A DNA stretch of 20,456 nt, from IMG/VR virus record IMGVR_UViG_3300046517_000079, positions 1 through 20,456 of that record, one strand, 5' to 3'. This stretch comes from a virus. The translations under genes were made by a program, and so were the position numbers. This document shows, in pieces, positions 16,475-20,456 of this stretch (within the stretch, counting starts at the first letter, position 1; each line of letters opens with the position of its first letter). The notes under the pieces are model-generated. The model had not been told where the DNA came from, searched no databases, and worked only from the letters and a program-made list of their open reading frames with translations.

Positions 16475-16662
16475 TAATCATCCTTAGATTCTTTCACAGA
16501 ATCAGAAGTTTCAGTAAAGAGATTACAACAACCTTCAGCGTCTATATCACCTTCAACAATTTCACATGAGTTAGGCTTCTTAAAGTAATGACAATTTTCA
16601 CATTCAAATGGACCATCTTCAGGTGGAAGATATCCAGAGATTACTTTGGTTAGTTTAATCAT
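16474..16662 (-). CDS. Small Cys-rich protein, possible metal-binding
   Basis: 62 residues. Five cysteines are arranged ECENCHYF (Cys21, Cys24), NSC (Cys33) and EGCC (Cys45, Cys46), a spacing seen in small zinc or iron-sulphur phage proteins (a CxxCxYF...C...GxC pattern reminiscent of HiPIP-like domains). The C-terminus is acidic and polar (TETSDSVKESKDD). AGGT lies just upstream of the ATG. It is directly coupled to the large terminase by TAGTG. It may be a terminase accessory or a redox/metal-binding factor. The identity of the metal is unknown. Confidence 0.82.
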   Translation of the reverse strand: MIKLTKVISGYLPPEDGPFECENCHYFKKPNSCEIVEGDIDAEGCCNLFTETSDSVKESKDD

Positions 16663-16663
16663 A

Positions 16664-16909
16664 CTAACCTGCTCTAACTGCGGTTACTATTACAGTTCCC
16701 GCGTTACATCTAATGAATGCCCTACCAACTACAAACTGACTATTACCAGTCTGAAAGAATGCCCCAAACGCAGGGTCATTAGAAGTATCGAAAGTATTAA
16801 CTCCAAACGACGATTGACTAATCTGAGCCACAGAATCAGAAGGAAGTGCAAAGATTTGATTCTGTAGCATAGTTGTCGGTACGCCAAAATCTAGTATAGG
16901 GAAAGCCAT
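16664..16909 (-). CDS. Small beta protein, paralogue A (between terminase genes)
   Basis: 81 residues from ATG 16909, which shares one base with the stop of its paralogue (TAATG). A start at 16921 would add four residues, but the TAATG junction makes 16909 more likely. Shared blocks with the neighbour are LQNxI, LPxD, a TF turn, SNDPxF and AFIR. The sequence is mostly hydrophobic strands with Thr, Asn and Gly turns (VVGRAFIRCNAGTVIVTAV). No catalytic motif. It could be a decoration or minor virion protein; no family recognised. Confidence 0.82.
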   Translation of the reverse strand: MAFPILDFGVPTTMLQNQIFALPSDSVAQISQSSFGVNTFDTSNDPAFGAFFQTGNSQFVVGRAFIRCNAGTVIVTAVRAG

Positions 16910-17157
16910 TATGCATGCCACTTCTTACAACAGATTGTTGCATCTTTATTAGTTACGCGAATGAAAGCGAAAGCATTATCAAATCCACTTCCTGATAATG
17001 TTGCTGGATTATTCACCGCGAAGGTGGGGTCATTACTTACTTGAAATGTAGCAGTTGCATCATCACATGTAAGACGATACAATCCATCAGTTGGAAGTGA
17101 TACTATTGAATTCTGAGTTAATAAGAATGGAAATCCTACTGATGCTTTAAATGTCAT
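16909..17157 (-). CDS. Small beta protein, paralogue B (between terminase genes)
   Basis: 82 residues with the same framework as the neighbouring gene: LTQNSIVSLPTDG near residue 13, TFQVSNDPTFAV near 37-48 and FAFIRVTN near 63-70, ending in CCKKWHA. Conserved residues in order with the paralogue are QN, I, LP, D, TF, SNDP, F and AFIR. AAGGA precedes the ATG, and the stop is coupled to the paralogue by TAATG. Tandem duplication of a virion-type beta domain is the simplest explanation. The Cys pair and His at the C-terminus are absent from paralogue A. Function unknown. Confidence 0.82.
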   Translation of the reverse strand: MTFKASVGFPFLLTQNSIVSLPTDGLYRLTCDDATATFQVSNDPTFAVNNPATLSGSGFDNAFAFIRVTNKDATICCKKWHA

Positions 17158-17159
17158 CT

Positions 17160-17711
17160 CTATTCCTTAGCCTGGATAACTTCAAAGTGTTCTTCCTTCT
17201 TATATTGTGGTGCATAGATAATATATTTAGGTCCATCACTAGTTGCTGCAATCTTGGGTTGTTCAGGTTCCATTTCTTTAACTACTGCGGACAAATCTCT
17301 AGCTATGCTAGATAAGTCTTTCGCTTTAGAACCACTTAATTTTTCTTCTGTAATCTGTTCTAAGGCTGCGAATAGTTTAACCCTCGCGCGTTTAGATATT
17401 CGTTCCTTAGCTTTATTAATGTGATTTAAGTTAGGTTGTTCATTGTATGATTTAGTGGATGTTGAACCATTAGTATATGCTGATACAGATGATGGACTGA
17501 TACCGAAAGATTCAGCTAATTTAATAGCTTCATCACGTCCATCTAGATTTGCAGTCTCACCAATAACTTTACGTAATGAATCAGGAACTTCAACGTTTCC
17601 TAATCCTCTGCCACGATTAATTTCTTTAATAGTTCCTTGTGATATATCATCAGACTGATTCTTTCTTAATTCATTTTCAAAATCAGTATCCGAAACTATT
17701 CCCATTGGCAT
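17160..17711 (-). CDS. Probable small terminase subunit (helix-turn-helix protein)
   Basis: 183 residues. DGRDEAIKLAESFGISPSSV and the following SAYTNG (57-82) form a helix-turn-helix of the kind used by small terminases to recognise DNA. The middle is a helical oligomerisation segment (INKAKERISKRARVKLFAAL, 97-116, then EEKLSGSKAKDLSSIARDLS). The C-terminus is a possible large-subunit contact (DGPKYIIYAPQYKKEEHFEV). Small terminases are 150-200 residue HTH plus helical proteins upstream of terL, which matches, although three small genes intervene here. A transcriptional regulator is the alternative. The start at 17711 has only a weak AGG upstream; Met3 is possible. Confidence 0.75.
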   Translation of the reverse strand: MPMGIVSDTDFENELRKNQSDDISQGTIKEINRGRGLGNVEVPDSLRKVIGETANLDGRDEAIKLAESFGISPSSVSAYTNGSTSTKSYNEQPNLNHINKAKERISKRARVKLFAALEQITEEKLSGSKAKDLSSIARDLSAVVKEMEPEQPKIAATSDGPKYIIYAPQYKKEEHFEVIQAKE

Positions 17712-17720
17712 AATATAAAC

Positions 17721-17960
17721 CTATGATTTATTCAGAGCCATTCTATATTGTGATAGACAAGTCCAATAATCATGCGTAAGTCCAATATTTGATTCTAGTC
17801 CGTCATGTGCAGTTAGATATAATCCGAGCTTGCGCAATAGTAATGTTGGGTCAGTGATAGTTAATGTATCCATTTTCAACAATGCATCATCTGTTACTTT
17901 AGATGTAGGGGAGGTAGGAGTTGGTGTGCTAGGGATGGGAGAAGGTGTTGTTGATGCCAT
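17721..17960 (-). CDS. Small Thr/Ser/Pro-rich protein, function unknown
   Basis: 79 residues. The first 22 are a disordered Ser/Thr/Pro tract (STTPSPIPSTPTPTSPTS). The rest is helical and leucine-rich (DPTLLLRKLGLYLTAHDGLE, then GLTHDYWTCLSQYRMALN). TAGGAG lies six bases before the ATG. The gene sits at the start of the minus operon, between another small gene and the small-terminase candidate. No membrane segment, catalytic motif or known family. The short helical C-terminal part may be a protein-binding module. Confidence 0.75.
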   Translation of the reverse strand: MASTTPSPIPSTPTPTSPTSKVTDDALLKMDTLTITDPTLLLRKLGLYLTAHDGLESNIGLTHDYWTCLSQYRMALNKS

Positions 17961-17968
17961 TATTACTC

Positions 17969-18157
17969 CTACAATTTAATGGATTGCAACACTATGGGGA
18001 GGAAAGTATCGACAGCTTCTATTACAATAGCTTCGATATTTGGGTCTACTTTTTTCTGGTCAAGAATATGTTTAAGGAAATTTCCAGCTAACATAGGATT
18101 AGCTGTGGCTTCCTTTTGTAGAAATGCTAGCAATACTGCAACTAACTGTGGACTCAT
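17969..18157 (-). CDS. Small helical protein, 62 residues, function unknown
   Basis: The ATG at 18157 has a strong GGAGG eight bases upstream and gives 62 residues (MSPQLVAVLLAFLQKEATAN, then DTFLPIVLQSIKL at the end). A TTG at 18196 would extend it by 13 residues (first eleven GKKKLSETEV after the start) but has no Shine-Dalgarno, so I choose the shorter form. The sequence is amphipathic helical, with hydrophobic stretches at both ends (LVAVLLAFL; FLPIVL) that are too short for a confident membrane span. Family not recognised. Confidence 0.75.
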   Translation of the reverse strand: MSPQLVAVLLAFLQKEATANPMLAGNFLKHILDQKKVDPNIEAIVIEAVDTFLPIVLQSIKL

Positions 18158-18215
18158 TCCTATAACCTCCGTCTCAGATAATTTTTTCTTACCCAAGATT
18201 ATTAATTAAAATAAA

Positions 18216-18449
18216 TTATGAAACAGTAATAGATAGAGTCTGACCCGTTCCGCTAATAGTTCCAGTAATAGTAGTAACACCAGTCAAGTCAAATTCCTTC
18301 TCAGGCGGACTATTAGTATCTCCACCTGTGAATGCCTGAAGGATTCTCCTATCTGGCAAAAATAGAAGAGCCCCTAAGTTAGGAAATACAGCAGCAGTAT
18401 TCTGAATATTGGGACCGGACTTAGCTGTGATTGTGAGTGTAGCAGGCAT
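18216..18449 (-). CDS. Small beta protein, first gene of the minus operon
   Basis: 77 residues. AAGGAG lies nine bases before the ATG. The sequence is Thr/Gly/Ile-rich with beta strands (TLTITAKSGPN, then VTTITGTISGTGQTLSITVS at the end) and a central FPNLGALLFLPDRRILQAF. It resembles in composition the other small beta proteins of this window (near the capsid and terminase genes), but no shared motif is clear. It is the first gene after the 670-base control region, so it is probably transcribed from there. Virion or moron function possible. Confidence 0.8.
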   Translation of the reverse strand: MPATLTITAKSGPNIQNTAAVFPNLGALLFLPDRRILQAFTGGDTNSPPEKEFDLTGVTTITGTISGTGQTLSITVS

Positions 18450-18660
18450 CTTTCTTTCTCCTTATCTAACCTATCCTAAAAATAATATTGTCCGTTTTTC
18501 AGTCGGACCATTGGATTCGATAGTCTACCATACCTTAGACTGAAAGTCAAATTTCTGTGTATGTATAATATTATCATGTTACTATATATGGGACCCTATT
18601 TTTAAACTTTATATACATTTTAATTTATACAATTGTTTCCCGTCTGATGATTGGAATATC

Positions 18661-18922
18661 GCGCAATTGTGTGCACATATGGTACCTACTGTGCAGATGT
18701 GTATAGGAGTGTGAAGGGTCATTGTGTATAATAGTGTGCAATTATGCGCAACAATAACCATGCCATTTATTTTCGTACAGAACTGCACATCATTGCACAG
18801 TATTGCATAAGTATTTCCTTATGCCAGGTGCAACCGTGTGCATGTTGGCATGAATAATAAAGTGTGCAATTATGTATAGTTATGTGCAGTTCAGATACCA
18901 TGCCATAGTGCAATTATGTGCA
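18661..18922. repeat. Iteron-like array, consensus GTGCAATTATGTGCA
   Basis: Six 15-bp units read from the sequence: 18661-18675 (2 mismatches), 18736-18750 (1), 18784-18798 (on minus, 1), 18828-18842 (3), 18864-18878 (2) and 18908-18922 (exact). Each is two GTGCA half-sites separated by 5 bp (one helical turn apart). A weaker GTGCA copy lies at 18691-18705 and single half-sites at 18886 and 19090. Spacings vary from 36 to 75 bases. This fits binding sites for an initiator protein or a cooperative DNA-binding regulator. Confidence 0.8.
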
Positions 18923-18958
18923 ATCGTAGGAAGAAATGTAAACACGCGGAAATTGTAA

Positions 18959-18988
18959 TTGGCATAAGAAAAATAAAATGTGTATAAT
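18959..18988 (+). promoter_or_regulatory. Candidate sigma70 promoter toward the plus-strand genes
   Basis: TTGGCA (18959-18964, one mismatch to TTGACA), an 18-base spacer, then TATAAT (18983-18988, exact). TATAAT is embedded in the palindrome TATAATATTATA. The predicted start near 18995 would give a long leader before the first plus gene. It overlaps a TTGGCAT motif, which could allow repression. Confidence 0.5.
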
Positions 18989-19010
18989 ATTATAAATCTG
19001 AGCAAATCTG

Positions 19011-19060
19011 TGATGACACTATTTGGTTGACAAAAGGTGTCAAAGTGACGTACTTTGTCA
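19011..19060. promoter_or_regulatory. Operator-like TGACA/TGTCA cluster
   Basis: A perfect palindrome TTGACA-N5-TGTCAA lies at 19027-19043. Around it are TGACA at 19014-19018, TGAC at 19046-19049 and TGTCA at 19056-19060, the last two forming a second, shorter inverted pair. The TTGACA halves also look like divergent -35 boxes but no good -10 follows at 16-18 bases. A repressor-type operator just upstream of the plus-strand genes is the best reading. A further CTGACA occurs near 19099. Confidence 0.55.
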
Positions 19061-19119
19061 GTTCAAAATTATACACTATTACATATGATTGCACACTCTG
19101 ACATTCCATTATAGTTGGC

Positions 19120-19326
19120 ATGTCGTATGCTCTATATTATTGTATGAATTACATCACAGTCACAATCGACCAAGCACCAGCAGGAACTTCGCGTTACATT
19201 TATGTTCCTGCCAAGTATGTAAGTTTCGCTAATGGTTTTATTTGGGCCATGGGCGAATGGGGAACTTACAAAACTGTTCAAGAGCTTGCGCAAATTCCCG
19301 GCGCATTTTTTCCGAAAGGCAGGTGA
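19120..19326 (+). CDS. Hypothetical 68-residue protein, first plus-strand gene
   Basis: 68 residues from ATG 19120; a second start, Met9 at 19144, is possible and is where G+C visibly rises. Neither has a good Shine-Dalgarno. The C-terminal 60 residues look protein-like: VTIDQAPAGTSRYIYVPAKY, then SFANGFIWAMGEWGTYKTVQ and ELAQIPGAFFPKGR. The family is unrecognised. It lies directly after the operator-like cluster and just before a strong promoter, so it may be an early protein expressed from the control region. An opposite-strand frame over the same bases is poorer in composition and is not called. Confidence 0.6.
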   Translation: MSYALYYCMNYITVTIDQAPAGTSRYIYVPAKYVSFANGFIWAMGEWGTYKTVQELAQIPGAFFPKGR

Positions 19327-19333
19327 AATATTC

Positions 19334-19362
19334 TTGACATCGTTCGCGAGTTGTGATAGAAT
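19334..19362 (+). promoter_or_regulatory. Strong sigma70 promoter with extended -10
   Basis: TTGACA (19334-19339, exact), a 17-base spacer, then TAGAAT (19357-19362, one mismatch). TG at 19354-19355, one base before the -10, makes an extended -10. The predicted start is near 19369, leaving a leader of about 39 bases before the ATG at 19408 with AGGAGA at 19395. It is the clearest promoter in the window. Confidence 0.85.
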
Positions 19363-19407
19363 CATTTCGTCGGTTGGGCAATTCCGCCCATGTTAGGAGA
19401 ATCGAAA

Positions 19408-19758
19408 ATGGAAACCAAGGTCGCGTCTTTCACGTTCAAGGTTCCCGAGGGTCATCCTGAACAGGGTAAGAAAATCGAAAAGGCTTTCGATTACAAACTC
19501 TGTAACACTCTCGACGAAGCACAGAATGTAATGACTGAAAAGGAATGGTCATTGCTGGATATGGTAAATGATACGCTCAAGGCTAACGCGCGTAGCAATG
19601 CGTATCAGGCTGCACTTCTGCCATATCGTCCGTCTGAAGTTTCTGCCGATGACATTAAGGAGCGTATGATTCGGGATTATATCCGTTTGGGTATTCCCGA
19701 GGATACGGCGCGTAAGCAAGTCGAAGCTTTGCTTGCTGCTAGCTCGGCCGCGAAGTAA
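19408..19758 (+). CDS. Hypothetical early protein, 116 residues
   Basis: Starting at ATG 19408, seven bases after AGGAGA, rather than the ATG at 19390, which lacks a Shine-Dalgarno. 116 residues. The N-terminal part is beta-rich (VASFTFKVPEGHPEQGKKIE). A helical C-terminal region follows (EKEWSLLDMVNDTLKANARS, then DIKERMIRDYIRLGIPEDTA and RKQVEALLAASSAAK). The C-terminal helices could be a small three-helix or winged domain. G+C is visibly higher than in the minus-strand genes. It sits behind the strongest promoter, so it is probably highly expressed early in infection. Function not recognised. Confidence 0.85.
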   Translation: METKVASFTFKVPEGHPEQGKKIEKAFDYKLCNTLDEAQNVMTEKEWSLLDMVNDTLKANARSNAYQAALLPYRPSEVSADDIKERMIRDYIRLGIPEDTARKQVEALLAASSAAK

Positions 19759-19763
19759 CAACA

Positions 19764-19792
19764 TAGGGGATAGGACATCAAACTATCCCCTA
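19764..19792 (+). terminator. Hairpin after the 116-residue gene (terminator or attenuator candidate)
   Basis: A perfect 10-bp inverted repeat, TAGGGGATAG (19764-19773) and CTATCCCCTA (19783-19792), with a 9-base loop. It is followed by CTTTACTA, only a short T-run, so termination may be partial. It separates the strongly transcribed gene from the two tiny genes downstream. Confidence 0.55.
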
Positions 19793-19811
19793 CTTTACTA
19801 CTGAGGAATAT

Positions 19812-19931
19812 ATGATTTTAACTGATAGTGAGAAGCTTCTAATCAAGTTAATGCGCGTGTATCTTGAGTATGGATATACACGAGCAGAGACATTACAGAA
19901 AATTGCTGACTTAGCAAAAAAGGTAAAATAA
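19812..19931 (+). CDS. Hypothetical 39-residue protein
   Basis: An ATG at 19812 after GAGGA (19803-19807) opens a 39-residue frame (MILTDSEKLLIKLMRVYLEY, then AETLQKIADLAKKVK). It is an amphipathic helical protein with a basic C-terminus. It ends in TAA overlapping the next ATG by one base (TAATG), the same junction used throughout the minus operon, which supports both small frames. Function unknown. It could be a small regulator or toxin-like peptide, but nothing specific supports that. Confidence 0.65.
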   Translation: MILTDSEKLLIKLMRVYLEYGYTRAETLQKIADLAKKVK

Positions 19932-20068
19932 TGACACTCAGAACACTGTGGATTCTTGAATATCGTTTTGCGCCATTCTACGATAATGAGCTTTCATGGC
20001 AGCGCGATTATGAACGATTCTGCGATGCGCTGCGACGATTCGACGTAATGAATCAACAGTCTAACTAA
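19931..20068 (+). CDS. Hypothetical 45-residue protein
   Basis: A 45-residue frame coupled by TAATG to the preceding gene. The sequence is charged and aromatic (LWILEYRFAPFYDNELSW, then RDYERFCDALRRFDV). No motif recognised. It is followed directly by non-coding sequence containing a hairpin. Confidence 0.6.
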   Translation: MTLRTLWILEYRFAPFYDNELSWQRDYERFCDALRRFDVMNQQSN

Positions 20069-20079
20069 TAGACTGAGAC

Positions 20080-20098
20080 ATAAGCTCCCCCAGCTTAT
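20080..20098 (+). terminator. Hairpin after the last plus-strand gene (weak terminator candidate)
   Basis: ATAAGCT (20080-20086) and AGCTTAT (20092-20098) form a perfect 7-bp stem with a CCCCC loop. The following bases (CTTAAAATAC) lack a T-run, so intrinsic termination is doubtful. It lies 11 bases after the stop of the 45-residue gene. Confidence 0.4.
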
Positions 20099-20255
20099 CT
20101 TAAAATACTCGGAGCCATGCTAAATGCGTAGCATAGGTTGTAATCCGAAGTCTGCCTATCAATAAATAACAATATTATTAGTTATAATATTATATTGTAT
20201 GTTGTTAGTGTAGAACATATGCTCAATAACACTATTCGAACCTACATATAGCTGA

Positions 20256-20289
20256 TTCTAGGCTAATACCCGTCGCTTTCTAGGCCAAT
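20256..20289. repeat. 12-bp direct repeat TTCTAGGCYAAT
   Basis: Two copies, 20256-20267 and 20278-20289, 22 bases apart start to start, differing at one position (T or C). CTGATTCT also occurs twice nearby (20252 and 20297). It may be a protein-binding pair; no function can be assigned. Confidence 0.5.
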
Positions 20290-20355
20290 CCTAACCTGAT
20301 TCTCACCGATGAAAACGCCGTAAGTGACTGACTGACAGTGAGTTAGCCGATAGGT

Positions 20356-20374
20356 GGGAGGGAGGGAGTAGGGG
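20356..20374 (+). other. G-quadruplex motif
   Basis: Four G-runs GGG-A-GGG-A-GGG-AGTA-GGGG with loops of 1, 1 and 4 bases meet the usual four-run G-quadruplex pattern on the plus strand. It stands out against the A+T-rich surroundings. It is 50 bases upstream of the long T-run. Confidence 0.65.
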
Positions 20375-20423
20375 CAATTCATCACTTTTGACTACAGTTA
20401 GGGAGTCTGGGTGTTGTTATTTA

Positions 20424-20446
20424 TTTTTTTTTTTTTTTTTTTTTTT
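20424..20446. repeat. Homopolymer run of 23 T
   Basis: An uninterrupted T-run ten bases from the window edge. It is unusually long for a phage genome and could be real, a sequencing artefact, or an end-of-contig artefact. On the minus strand it is a poly-A tract. Confidence 0.75.
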
Positions 20447-20456
20447 AATAATATAA

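Larger units (their letters stand above)
18450..19119. other. Non-coding control region with repeats (candidate origin or regulatory hub)
   Basis: No convincing gene. The region separates the minus-strand operon from the plus-strand genes. It contains the 15-bp GTGCA-type repeats (18661-18922), six TTGGCAT/ATGCCA motifs, two TATAATATTATA-type palindromes, an operator-like cluster near 19011-19060, and two adjacent short hairpins next to the minus operon: GTCCG-N9-CGGAC (18490-18508) and AGTCTA-N8-TAGACT (18522-18541). It is A+T-rich. This combination is common at phage replication origins and early/late divergent control regions. I found no convincing minus-strand sigma70 promoter for the late operon here. 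Confidence 0.75.
18759..19122. repeat. Dispersed TTGGCAT / ATGCCA motif, six copies
   Basis: Copies are at 18759-18765 (CATGCCA), 18821-18826 (ATGCCA), 18845-18852 (TTGGCATG), 18899-18905 (CATGCCA), 18959-18965 (TTGGCAT) and 19115-19122 (TTGGCATG). They alternate in orientation, interleaved with the GTGCA repeats. The last overlaps the possible first start codon of the plus-strand gene, and the fifth overlaps a promoter -35. This is consistent with a second regulator-binding site family. Confidence 0.65.
20069..20456. other. Non-coding right end of window
   Basis: No convincing gene in 388 bases. Contents are hairpins at 20080-20098 and 20117-20134, an AT-rich palindrome near 20171-20194, a 12-bp direct repeat at 20256 and 20278, a G-quadruplex motif at 20356-20374 and a run of 23 T at 20424-20446, then an A+T-rich tail to the window edge. 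Several of these are compatible with an origin, a genome end or an early-region leader. Confidence 0.6.

Noticed and set aside
18158-18196. TTG-started extension of the 62-residue gene
   Set aside because: It has no Shine-Dalgarno, whereas the internal ATG at 18157 has GGAGG at ideal spacing.
18480-18620. Minus-strand sigma70 promoter for the structural operon
   Set aside because: Several TATAAT-like boxes exist on the minus strand, but none has an acceptable -35 at 16-18 bases. The late operon may use an activator or a promoter type I cannot recognise.
18661-18922. CRISPR array
   Set aside because: The repeats are short, imperfect and irregularly spaced, and one is inverted. There are no spacers of uniform length and no cas genes.
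19132-19365. Minus-strand frame of 77 residues opposite the first plus-strand gene
   Set aside because: It would overlap the strong plus-strand promoter and gene, and its start has no convincing Shine-Dalgarno. The plus-strand frame looks more protein-like, although this choice is not certain.
20070-20153. tRNA-like segment with AGACT/AGTCT outer pair and a GGTTGTAATCC block
   Set aside because: The T-loop is not TTCRANY, the T-stem does not pair beyond two to three bases, and the D-arm lacks the usual AGYTGG pattern. I could not find a valid anticodon arm on either strand.
20263-20382. Minus-strand frame of 39 residues in the right non-coding region
   Set aside because: No Shine-Dalgarno, no neighbour on the same strand, and it spans the G-rich motif on the opposite strand. 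Composition gives little support.

Overview
The window looks like part of the genome of a tailed double-stranded DNA bacteriophage (Caudoviricetes). It is A+T-rich and almost fully packed with genes. From about 18.45 kb leftward it carries one continuous minus-strand morphogenesis operon: small terminase candidate, large terminase, portal, scaffolding protein, HK97-fold major capsid protein, head-tail adaptor candidate, a long beta-rich virion protein, and a lectin-like virion protein cut by the left edge. This order, the roughly 420-residue coat with an inserted beta-rich domain, the large portal, and a roughly 500-residue beta-rich protein after the adaptor resemble a short-tailed P22-like layout. 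That resemblance is inferred from order, length and sequence character, not from an alignment. No integrase, replication gene, lysis gene or host gene is visible, so lifestyle and host cannot be stated. Sigma70-like promoters suggest an ordinary bacterial host.

Layout, read in the direction of the minus operon (right to left). 18449-17160: four small genes ending with a helix-turn-helix protein that is the best small-terminase candidate. 17157-16474: two paralogous small genes and a Cys-rich 62-residue protein. 16474-14801: large terminase. 14801-12298: an accessory block with a histidine phosphatase, a CxxC protein, a coiled-coil protein, a predicted HELTH zinc metallopeptidase, a 58-residue basic protein and a Pro/Gly/Met/Gln-rich protein. 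12298-6982: portal with a four-Cys insert, acidic scaffold, small beta protein, major capsid protein. 6979-6647: another small beta protein. 6638-5416: methyltransferase and glycosyltransferase, a likely virion or cell-surface modification pair. 5416-1: connector and tail region.

The genes are linked by very tight junctions. At least eight are TAATG (stop and start sharing one A) and one is TAGTG, so translational coupling probably sets expression along the operon. The major capsid protein and the large terminase both start with GTG.

Between 18450 and 19119 lies a 670-base non-coding control region. It holds a family of about six copies of a 15-bp motif (consensus GTGCAATTATGTGCA, two GTGCA half-sites 10 bp apart), six copies of TTGGCAT/ATGCCA, copies of the palindrome TATAATATTATA, and an operator-like cluster centred on TTGACA-N5-TGTCAA. 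It could be a replication origin, a regulator-binding region, or both. To its right, plus-strand genes begin, with visibly higher G+C: a 68-residue protein, then a 116-residue protein behind a near-consensus extended -10 promoter, then two tiny genes of 39 and 45 residues. The last 388 bases are non-coding, with hairpins, a short direct repeat, a G-quadruplex motif and a run of 23 T close to the window end.
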